Shown: positions 1-5,278 of the stretch, in pieces
Numbering within the stretch: the stretch's first letter is position 1
How the letters are laid out: each line of letters opens with the position of its first letter
Virus record (IMG/VR): IMGVR_UViG_3300027743_000078
Span: 1-26,593 of that record
DNA length: 26,593 nucleotides
Origin: a virus
Direction: 5' to 3' (one strand)
The notes under the pieces: generated by a model
Database searches by the model: none
What the model was told of the DNA's origin: nothing
What the model saw: the letters and a program-made list of their open reading frames with translations, nothing else
Position numbers and translations under genes: made by a program

Positions 1-696
1 GCAGCGCTGAAAGCGACCGCGTTCAAGGGCGAGGTATCGGATGCGCAATTCATGGCGCTCTGTATCGTCGCCGATCAGTACAAGCTCAATCCGATGACGC
101 GGGAAATTTTCGCATTCCCTGACAAGAATAACGGCATCGTGCCGGTCGTTTCGGTCGATGGCTGGTTGCGGATCATGAACGATCATCCGCAATTCAACGG
201 GATGGAGTTTGTCGATGGGCCGGTCGCCAAAGACAACCTGCCGGAATGGATCGAGTGCGTGATCCATCGCTGCGATCGCGAGCATCCGACGCGGTCGCGC
301 GAGTACATGGCCGAGTGCAAGCGAGGCACCGGCCCCTGGGGATCACATCCTCGGCGGATGCTGCGCCACAAGTCGTTGATCCAGTGCGCGCGCATGGCAT
401 TCGGCTTCGCCGGCATCTTCGACCAGGACGAAGGCGAGCGCATCGTGCAAGGCGAGGTGGTGTCAACGACCACGACCGGCGCCATCGCCGACATCAACGC
501 GCAGGTCAAGGGCAAGCCGGCGGTCGACGAGACGCTAGGCCCGACCTACGCCGAGGTGCGCCAGATGATCGAGCTCGCCAAGGATCACGACGACCTCGAT
601 GCGGCGGTGTCGATGGTCGACGGCTTGCCCGAGCAGTTCCGGCCCGAGCTGCACGAGATCGCCCGGCAGAGGCTCGCGAAGATGGGCGAGGAATGA
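1..696 (+). CDS. bet: Bet/RecT-family single-strand annealing protein (5' end cut off)
   Basis: The frame is open to the first base of the window, so the gene starts upstream; 231 residues are visible. The N-terminal part contains the hallmark stretch of phage recombination protein Bet (LKATAFKG, then DAQFMALCIVADQYKLNP, then AFPDKNNGIVPVVSVDGW). Next come the conserved RRMLRHKSLIQCARMAFGFAGI segment features, split here as RRMLRHKSL and QCARMAFGF. Family knowledge: Bet/RecT proteins anneal complementary single strands in phage recombination, usually with a 5'-3' exonuclease partner, which would lie outside the window to the left. The C-terminal ~80 residues are variable and rich in Glu/Asp. 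It is followed after 8 bases by a small ORF and then the excisionase-like gene, so it appears to be the end of an early recombination operon. The internal ATG at 52 is not the true start, because homology to the family continues upstream of it. Confidence 0.9.
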   Translation, partial: AALKATAFKGEVSDAQFMALCIVADQYKLNPMTREIFAFPDKNNGIVPVVSVDGWLRIMNDHPQFNGMEFVDGPVAKDNLPEWIECVIHRCDREHPTRSREYMAECKRGTGPWGSHPRRMLRHKSLIQCARMAFGFAGIFDQDEGERIVQGEVVSTTTTGAIADINAQVKGKPAVDETLGPTYAEVRQMIELAKDHDDLDAAVSMVDGLPEQFRPELHEIARQRLAKMGEE

Positions 697-704
697 GGTA
701 GTTA

Positions 705-998
705 GTGAGCTGGATCGATATGTGGATGGCGATGTACGACAACGCGCCGGCTTCGTCACCACAATGGCGTCAGGCAAACGCCCCGGCTGCTGTCCAAGCG
801 ATGTGCTGGATATGCGGCGACCATCATCACATGGACAAAGACGAATCGCAGCGGTGTCTCAAATGGCGACATGAGAACCATTTCTATGAGCGTTGCTATT
901 TGGCGGCGACCGCATACGACTTCACGACCCACGTAATACGGACAGACCCGACCGTGCGTTCAAAAGTTATCGAATACGCAAAGGCAATTACAAAATGA
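705..998 (+). CDS. small Cys/His-rich hypothetical protein
   Basis: 97-residue protein starting at GTG 705, with GAGG at 695-698 six bases upstream, directly after the Bet stop. I do not recognise a family. It holds CWICGDHHHMDKDESQRC at about residues 33-50, giving a CxxC, three histidines and a later cysteine that could bind a metal ion. The rest is helical and aromatic-rich (WRHENHFYERCYLAATAYDF). Position between the recombination gene and the excisionase-like gene, with close spacing, suggests an early-operon accessory protein. Base composition here is lower in GC than the late genes. Function unknown; the metal-binding idea is inference from residue spacing only. Confidence 0.6.
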   Translation: MSWIDMWMAMYDNAPASSPQWRQANAPAAVQAMCWICGDHHHMDKDESQRCLKWRHENHFYERCYLAATAYDFTTHVIRTDPTVRSKVIEYAKAITK

Positions 999-1017
999 GC
1001 CTCAAGGAGCCGGCCCC

Positions 1018-1242
1018 ATGAACGTACCCGTCACCTATATCTGGTTGAACGCCGAGGCGGCAGCACACATGCTGTCGACGTCCACGCGTCAGTTCCGCGA
1101 GCGCATCGCCTGTCAGCCTGACTTCCCGAAAGCGGTCAAGCAACGAGGCGTCGGGCTGCGCTGGAATGCGGCGGAAATCGATGAATGGATGCACGTCCAG
1201 CGTGACGCGCACGCCGGGCGCCCACGCAGCAAGAGCGCCTAG
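1018..1242 (+). CDS. xis: AlpA/excisionase-like winged-helix DNA-binding protein
   Basis: 74 residues with AAGGAG at 1004-1009, nine bases before ATG 1018. The pattern fits AlpA/MerR-type phage regulators: NAEAAAHMLSTSTRQFRERI (recognition helix region, residues ~10-29), QPDFPKAVKQRGVGLRW (the beta wing), then WNAAEIDEWM, a very typical ending of the AlpA/excisionase fold. Family knowledge: such proteins bend attachment-site DNA to favour excision or control the integrase. It converges on the integrase gene: its TAG at 1240-1242 and the integrase TAG at 1239-1241 share the palindrome CTAG, a 4-bp tail-to-tail overlap. The location beside int supports an excisionase role; a plain transcriptional regulator is the alternative. 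Confidence 0.75.
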   Translation: MNVPVTYIWLNAEAAAHMLSTSTRQFRERIACQPDFPKAVKQRGVGLRWNAAEIDEWMHVQRDAHAGRPRSKSA

Positions 1243-2243
1243 AGCTGGTCGGCGACGTCGCCCATGTCCGGCTGGTAGTAGGTGTTCAGCAGCACCTTCA
1301 AGTCCTTGTGGCCGGTGATCTTCGCCAGGGTCAGCACTTCCACCTTCCTGGCGAGGCGCGTGGTGCCCTCGCGCCGCGTGTCGTGGAATGTCAGCCCCTT
1401 GACGCGAGCGCTGCGCCGGGCACGATCGAACAGTTTGGCGAATCGGTTGTAATCCCTGATCGGGATCAGCTTGCCCCGCTTCGGCAGCAGCGCCAGCAGT
1501 TCGCGCGCCGCCGCCGACAGCGGCACGTCGCGTGCGCTCCCGTTCTTGGTCATCTCCAGGTGCGCCACCTTGCCGCCATTGATGATCGACTTGTCGTCCA
1601 GGCCGAGCATTTCGCTGACGCGCATGGCAGTTTCGATGCACCACCACATACCGATGGCCACGTAGTGATTTTCCTCGGTCGGCATCATGCCGGGTTCGTA
1701 GTTCAGCGCCAGCATCAGGCGTTGCAACTCATCCGCCGACGGCCGGCGCTTGCGTCCAGGCGCTTTCACCGGCCACGCCATGTCATCGAATGGCGAGAAC
1801 TTGAGATAGTTCCATTGCGTCCGCGCGTGCCGGAAGATGCGCGCGAGGATTTCAAAGTAGCCGAACAACGTGTTCGGCTTGAGTCCGCTCGTGCGCAGCT
1901 CGCGCATCCAATCGTCGATGTCCTCCTGGCTCACTTCCGACATCAGGCGATCGGCGAACGGCAGCTTGCGCTTGTCACTGAACGTGCCGAGCAGCGTGTT
2001 GATCTTGCTGGCCGAATCCTTGCCCCGGAGGGTAGGCGCCACCTCTTCCAGGTACTTCAACATCGCATGGCGCACCGACTTCTCGACCACGCGACCTTTG
2101 CGCATGTTCTGCAAGTCGGCTTCGCGCGCGGTCGCCCAGGCTTGCGCCTGCGCCTTGGTGTCGAACGTTTCGGACACCGGACTGAATCCGGCGCGGCGGA
2201 TTTGAGCCCGCCAGGTGGTGCCCCGCTTGGTAACTGTAGCCAT
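1239..2243 (-). CDS. int: tyrosine recombinase (phage integrase)
   Basis: 334 residues from ATG 2243, chosen over the in-frame ATG at 2276 because GAAGGGA lies five bases upstream and MATVTKRGTTWRAQIRRAGF is the usual start of the N-terminal arm-binding domain. A SAM-like core-binding domain follows at ~55-150. The catalytic domain shows Arg208 (TAMRVSEMLGL), Lys233 (MTKNGSARDVP), His287 and Arg290 (FHDTRREG), His312 (ITGHKD) and the nucleophile Tyr322 or Tyr323 (LLNTYYQP), so the active site is complete. Family knowledge: it recombines phage attP with a chromosomal attB through a 3'-phosphotyrosine intermediate. Upstream is the repeat-bearing gene-free region that probably contains its promoter and attachment site. 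It converges on the excisionase-like gene. Confidence 0.95.
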   Translation of the reverse strand: MATVTKRGTTWRAQIRRAGFSPVSETFDTKAQAQAWATAREADLQNMRKGRVVEKSVRHAMLKYLEEVAPTLRGKDSASKINTLLGTFSDKRKLPFADRLMSEVSQEDIDDWMRELRTSGLKPNTLFGYFEILARIFRHARTQWNYLKFSPFDDMAWPVKAPGRKRRPSADELQRLMLALNYEPGMMPTEENHYVAIGMWWCIETAMRVSEMLGLDDKSIINGGKVAHLEMTKNGSARDVPLSAAARELLALLPKRGKLIPIRDYNRFAKLFDRARRSARVKGLTFHDTRREGTTRLARKVEVLTLAKITGHKDLKVLLNTYYQPDMGDVADQL

Positions 2244-2258
2244 ACCGTCCCTTCTGTC

Positions 2259-2280
2259 TTGGCACACTTTTGGCACAATC
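2259..2280. repeat. 22-bp direct repeat, copy 1 (two TTGGCACA half-sites)
   Basis: Copy 1 of a perfect 22-bp repeat, beginning TTGGCACACTTTTGGCACA. Each copy is itself two TTGGCACA octamers whose starts are 11 bp apart (2259 and 2270), close to one helical turn, so a protein would meet both on the same DNA face. It sits 16-37 bp upstream of the integrase start codon, overlapping where its promoter or leader should be. Confidence 0.85.
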
Positions 2281-2305
2281 CCCGAGTGGTGCGGGGCGGC
2301 TTTTT
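2280..2305 (+). terminator. weak rho-independent terminator-like hairpin
   Basis: CCCCG (2280-2284), a 7-base loop and CGGGG (2292-2296), followed by CGGCTTTTT to 2305. The stem is only 5 bp and the T-run starts four bases later, so it is marginal. On the + strand it would stop early-operon transcripts that run past the excisionase gene and antisense through int. Confidence 0.35.
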
Positions 2306-2370
2306 GCGTAAAAACGACAGACGGGATCGTAACAGAATTGCGGGTTTGTGCGTAGTTTCTGTGGGAAGGT

Positions 2371-2404
2371 ACTGGGGAATGGTCTTGCTACCATGTTCCC
2401 CAGT
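2371..2404. repeat. imperfect inverted repeat, possible integrase core or operator
   Basis: ACTGGGGAA (2371-2379) pairs perfectly with TTCCCCAGT (2396-2404). Inside it TGGT (2380-2383) pairs with ACCA (2390-2393), leaving a 6-base loop and a 2-base bulge. There is no T-run on either strand, so it is not a terminator. It lies between the two 22-bp repeats. Confidence 0.7.
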
Positions 2405-2565
2405 GCGGCGGCCGATTTCAGGCCGGTTGAATCAACGTAAACTGGGGTTCAGCGCGTCCCTCAACCAGTCTCCAAGGAGGTTAATTGAGAGGACAAGTAG
2501 CACCAGCGTAAATCCGGGGAAGACCGTAATCCACTATACTGTTCGCACTATGAAAACACCCTCAT

Positions 2566-2587
2566 TTGGCACACTTTTGGCACAATC
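2566..2587. repeat. 22-bp direct repeat, copy 2
   Basis: Identical in all 22 bases to 2259-2280 and in the same orientation, 307 bp away; flanking bases differ on both sides. It again contains two TTGGCACA octamers 11 bp apart (2566 and 2577). Likely the far-arm binding site for integrase or an accessory protein. Confidence 0.85.
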
Positions 2588-2655
2588 GATGGCAAAAGTT
2601 GGGCGGTTTCATAGGGGGATCGGCAGGCCGGTGAGTGGGAACCAGCGTACACCGC

Positions 2656-3309
2656 CTAGACCAGCATGTACACCAACCAGGTATCCCTGACATGGCGCAA
2701 GTCCCAGCCGGCCGCAGCCTGCTCGTGCAGGTACTGCGCGACGTCAACGGTGCCGAGGTCGTTGTGATCGTGCCAGACGACTATCCCACCTGCGCGCAGA
2801 CGATCCATCGCGAGGAGGGTATCGTGAGCCACTCCTTCGTAGGAGTGGTCACCGTCGATGAATACCGCGTCACAGTCGGGAAGGTCGACACCTTGCAACT
2901 GCTGGGAGCCCTGTTCCGGGAGAAGTAGCTCGAAGCGCGGATCGTGCTCGGCCTCGCAGCCCGGGAGGCGAGGCACCTCCTTGCGCTGCACCGGCTTTGC
3001 CGTCACGAAGCCGAACGGGACATCGATGCCGACGTAGCGCTCGATGCCCGGCACGTACTCGAGCAGCGCCGCTGCCGTGCGGCCGATGTTGCAGCCGAAC
3101 TCAATCACCGTCCTGGGGTGCACCGACGCAACGAGGGTGATCAGTATCTCGAGCTCGCCTTCGTTAAGAAAACGCCGCGAACGCCCCGACCAGTCAACTG
3201 GCGTTGGCTGAACCTGTACTTGCGGCAGCGTGGGCTTGATGTCCGTACTCGCCGTGGAGCTCGGTTGTGGCTTTTGTGACGGCCGCATATGCATCCTCTT
3301 TACATTCAT
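2656..3309 (-). CDS. class I SAM-dependent methyltransferase (Methyltransf_24-like)
   Basis: 217 residues. SAM-binding motif I is at ~68-76 (VIEFGCNIGR), the acidic residue after strand beta2 is Asp96 (YVGIDVP), and FIDGDHSYEGV at 150-160 is the signature of the Methyltransf_24 / sugar O-methyltransferase group. HDHND near 180 may be a metal-binding or catalytic loop. Family knowledge: relatives methylate sugars or small molecules, so a glycan substrate is plausible; the substrate is not shown by sequence. The start is uncertain: ATG 3309 has AGGA upstream, ATG 3288 has AGAGG six bases upstream, and conserved sequence begins only near residue 38 (PVDWSGR). The first ~37 residues are read from DNA that in another frame encodes an AP2 domain, so the original start was probably lost when that element arrived. 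It is the last gene of the late operon. Confidence 0.8.
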   Translation of the reverse strand: MNVKRMHMRPSQKPQPSSTASTDIKPTLPQVQVQPTPVDWSGRSRRFLNEGELEILITLVASVHPRTVIEFGCNIGRTAAALLEYVPGIERYVGIDVPFGFVTAKPVQRKEVPRLPGCEAEHDPRFELLLPEQGSQQLQGVDLPDCDAVFIDGDHSYEGVAHDTLLAMDRLRAGGIVVWHDHNDLGTVDVAQYLHEQAAAGWDLRHVRDTWLVYMLV

Positions 3310-3688
3310 AACGTCCTAGATGGCGCCATTGTCCCCATGCGGAAATGGTCGCGCGCCATTTCTTCGTAGACTTGCACCACGACACTCCCTTGTATCCGCT
3401 CTTGTTGTTCCGGTTTTTACCCCGGTGCTGCTCATTCTGAAAATGGGTTGCTTCCCGCAGCATGGCGATACGGTTGTCATCACGTTCGCCAAGATGATCA
3501 ATCTGCGCCACAGGCCAGCGCCCGTGAACATACAGCCAGGCCACGCGGTGCAACTTGTAGCTATGCCCATCAATGCGGGCCGTCAAATAGCCATACGCAT
3601 CGCGACTGCCAAACTGCTGCCCCTCCGCCGCCCTGCTTCCGAGACTAATCCGCCAGCGAAAGACACCCGTCTGCGGGTCGTATCTCAC
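3194..3688 (-). CDS. HNH endonuclease with AP2 DNA-binding domain (homing-type), start uncertain
   Basis: In this frame the DNA encodes an HNH_3-type nuclease followed by an AP2 domain. Visible are YDPQTGVFRWR, GYLTARIDGHSYKLHRVAWL, QIDHLGERDDNRIAMLREAT (the H-N-H core Asp-His...Asn...Asn) and, after a basic linker, SGYKGVSWCKSTKKWRATI and HLGRYECKEDAYAAV (AP2). Family knowledge: these small proteins are free-standing homing endonucleases that nick DNA and spread between phages. The GTG at 3688, with AAAGGA four bases before it, is the best start, giving 164 residues. However, family-like sequence (LTQERLKEL) continues ~10 codons upstream without any start codon, into the 3' end of the glycosyltransferase. 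The 3' end overlaps the methyltransferase by ~116 bases. Whether it is translated is unknown. Confidence 0.7.
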   Translation of the reverse strand: MRYDPQTGVFRWRISLGSRAAEGQQFGSRDAYGYLTARIDGHSYKLHRVAWLYVHGRWPVAQIDHLGERDDNRIAMLREATHFQNEQHRGKNRNNKSGYKGVSWCKSTKKWRATISAWGQWRHLGRYECKEDAYAAVTKATTELHGEYGHQAHAAASTGSANAS

Positions 3689-4637
3689 CAGTTCCTTTAA
3701 TCGCTCCTGTGTGAGCGCTAGCGCTGGCGTAGTCCTTCTCGACGAACTGCTCGAGGCGCTGGATCGCGGTGGGGACATCGATGGCCTTTCGGCAGCGGTG
3801 CTTGTGGGAGAAGCAACTGCAGGGTGTGATCGGGTCGATGCCGAGGTACGGCGCGTGTCGCGCGCCGTCGGCAAAGCTCGATGAGTTTTCGTAGCCGCCG
3901 AAGATGCACACCGTGGGCGTGCCGACGGCCTGGCCGAGGATGGCCGCAAAGCCGGGACTGCAGTAAACCATTGTAGAACGCGCCGCGAGTCCTGCAAGTT
4001 CCTCGAAGGCGAGCTCCCCGTGGTGCAGCTCGACGTCGGGCGTGATGGCGCGGCCGACCAGCCATTCGATTTTCGGCACCAGGTCGGCCACGCTGACCAC
4101 GAAGAAGCCGTCGCGCACGGCCTGCAGGATCTGGTAGTACGCCTCGTAGTCCGGGTTGCGCGCAGCACACCCGCCCCACTCGGTGCGCTCAACCAGCGGC
4201 CGATACAGGAGCACCGGCAAATGGGGTTTCCAGGCGCGCAGGCGCGCGTCGGCCTGCTCGAGCCATGCGGATGGCACCGGCAGCGAGAAGTCGGCGCCTG
4301 CGAGGCTACAGCCCGCGTTGTGCAGCATGGCGGCGAGCACCGAGCCGCGCCGGCGCACGTCGTCGCCGCTGTACCACACGCGCAAGGGTCGCGCGCCGGC
4401 CGGCGGCAACGCCGTATAGGCCGACGCCTCGCGCCGCTCGTTCCTGGCCTGGGTGCGCAACCGGGAGGGCTTGCGCACCAGGCCGACGGCCAGGTCGTGA
4501 TAGATGCACGGCCACGGCGTCTCGAGATACACCCTGCGGCCGGCGGCGAGCAGTTGCCGGACGATCGCCCGCTGGTGCAGGTTGTCGCCCATGCCGTGCA
4601 TCCCTTGTAGCAGGATCGGCACGGCCTGGGAGGTCAT
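3645..4637 (-). CDS. GT-B-fold glycosyltransferase (family 9/heptosyltransferase-like)
   Basis: 330 residues. The N-terminus (ILLQGMHGMGDNLHQRAIV) resembles the glycine-rich acceptor-side loop of GT-B enzymes such as heptosyltransferases. The C-terminal half has YCSPGFAAILGQAVGTPTVCIFGG, the nucleotide-sugar domain pattern seen in GT9 proteins (serine/glycine loop then a V-I-F-G-G strand). Family knowledge: such phage enzymes may alter host surface polysaccharide or decorate virion proteins; sequence alone does not say which. ATG 4637 overlaps the upstream stop as ATGA. Its last ~25 residues (after about EKDYASAS) coincide with the start of the HNH element read in another frame, so the natural C-terminus may have been replaced. 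A downstream methyltransferase suggests a two-enzyme glycan-modifying pair. Confidence 0.7.
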   Translation of the reverse strand: MTSQAVPILLQGMHGMGDNLHQRAIVRQLLAAGRRVYLETPWPCIYHDLAVGLVRKPSRLRTQARNERREASAYTALPPAGARPLRVWYSGDDVRRRGSVLAAMLHNAGCSLAGADFSLPVPSAWLEQADARLRAWKPHLPVLLYRPLVERTEWGGCAARNPDYEAYYQILQAVRDGFFVVSVADLVPKIEWLVGRAITPDVELHHGELAFEELAGLAARSTMVYCSPGFAAILGQAVGTPTVCIFGGYENSSSFADGARHAPYLGIDPITPCSCFSHKHRCRKAIDVPTAIQRLEQFVEKDYASASAHTGAIKGTGEIRPADGCLSLAD

Positions 4638-5050
4638 GCGTCGAGCATGTCGATATGCGCGTCCTGCTCACGCCCGGGGTCGGCCGTGTACATGACGTAA
4701 TAGACCCAGTCGCCGTCGGGCGAGTTTTGCCACGGCACGCCGCCGGTGTGGGCGCCGCCCATGTTGTTCAAGTCGAAGCCGGCGTAGCAGGGATAGCCGC
4801 CCGAGCTGATCGCCCACGACAGTTTCTTTTTGCCGCGATTGCCGAAGGCGTAGTAGTCGCCCTGCTTGAGCTTGGTGGCGGAGGGAAAGCGGGTGCCGTT
4901 GTTGGTGGCCGCGCCGGCCGGATACACCGTGACGTTGCCGGTCGGCGGTGGCGGCGGTGTGGCCCCGCCGTTGCTGCCGCCACCCTCGACGGTTGCGCCT
5001 GCCAGTTGCGCCGCAGTCGCGTTCGGAAAATTGATGGTGATCTTGCTCAT
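4634..5050 (-). CDS. hypothetical protein with Pro/Gly-rich linker
   Basis: 138 residues from ATG 5050 with AAGGAG five bases upstream, a strong start. The first 24 residues (MSKITINFPNATAAQLAGAT) form a short module, then a glycine/proline linker (GGGSNGG, PPPPPTG), then a ~100-residue domain rich in aromatic residues and glycine (GDYYAFGNRGKKKLSWAIS, GGYPCYAGFDLNNMGG, DGDWVYYVMYTAD) ending in an acidic tail. I do not recognise a family. A small anchor, a flexible linker and an aromatic beta-type domain, just after the tail-tip genes, would fit a virion surface or carbohydrate-binding protein, but this is inference. It is translationally coupled to the glycosyltransferase by ATGA. Confidence 0.75.
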   Translation of the reverse strand: MSKITINFPNATAAQLAGATVEGGGSNGGATPPPPPTGNVTVYPAGAATNNGTRFPSATKLKQGDYYAFGNRGKKKLSWAISSGGYPCYAGFDLNNMGGAHTGGVPWQNSPDGDWVYYVMYTADPGREQDAHIDMLDA

Positions 5051-5071
5051 GGTTGCTCCTTGGTTGGTTAA

Positions 5072-5278
5072 TCACTTCGCGATGGCGTCGCGAAGATCCT
5101 TGATGGCGGCCTCGATGCGCTCGCGTGCGGCCCGCCAGTCCTCGCGCACTACGCTCATCTGCTTTTCCAGCGTCTCGACCCGGTGCTCGAGCTGGCCCTG
5201 CCCATACGCATAAAGGACGGCATTGACCGCGACCGCCGCCACGAAAGTAAAGGCGGCAACAAGCCAGTCGTGCTTCAC
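5072..5278 (-). CDS. small membrane protein with coiled coil
   Basis: 68 residues from GTG 5278, which overlaps the tail-tip hub stop as GTGA. One hydrophobic segment spans ~5-26 (WLVAAFTFVAAVAVNAVLYAYG), then a charged heptad-like helix (LEHRVETLEKQMSVVREDW, then RERIEAAIKDLRDAIAK) to the end. The layout, an N-terminal membrane anchor plus coiled coil, resembles inner-membrane spanins or small holin-like accessory proteins, but no lysin gene is visible beside it and XhlA-type proteins have the reverse order. Function unknown; a membrane or lysis role is a guess. Confidence 0.7.
   Translation of the reverse strand: MKHDWLVAAFTFVAAVAVNAVLYAYGQGQLEHRVETLEKQMSVVREDWRAARERIEAAIKDLRDAIAK

Larger units (their letters stand above)
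2244..2655. other. gene-free region, candidate attP / integrase control region
   Basis: This 412-base stretch between the integrase and the methyltransferase has no convincing gene. It contains two identical 22-bp repeats (2259-2280 and 2566-2587), a strong imperfect hairpin (2371-2404), a third copy of ACTGGGG at 2441-2447, and a TATACT hexamer at 2535-2540 without a good -35 partner. Arm-site repeats around an inverted-repeat core next to int is the layout of a tyrosine-integrase attP, so that is the best reading. It is inference: the core crossover sequence cannot be fixed without attL/attR or attB. Confidence 0.5.

Noticed and set aside
2371-2404. terminator
   Set aside because: Good stem, but no T-run follows on either strand.
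2430-2480. tRNA-like 3' end (GGTTCA loop and nearby CCA)
   Set aside because: The arms do not pair as a T-stem and no acceptor or anticodon stem can be drawn.
1308-2690. 460-codon + strand frame opposite the integrase
   Set aside because: Antisense to a complete integrase with all catalytic residues; continues through repeats and hairpin of the gene-free region.
2562-2747. short minus-strand frame over repeat copy 2
   Set aside because: Overlaps the end of the methyltransferase, ends in translated repeat sequence, and has no ribosome site or family resemblance.
5072-5278. XhlA-type holin or hemolysin
   Set aside because: That family has the coiled coil first and the membrane segment at the end; here the order is reversed and no endolysin is adjacent.
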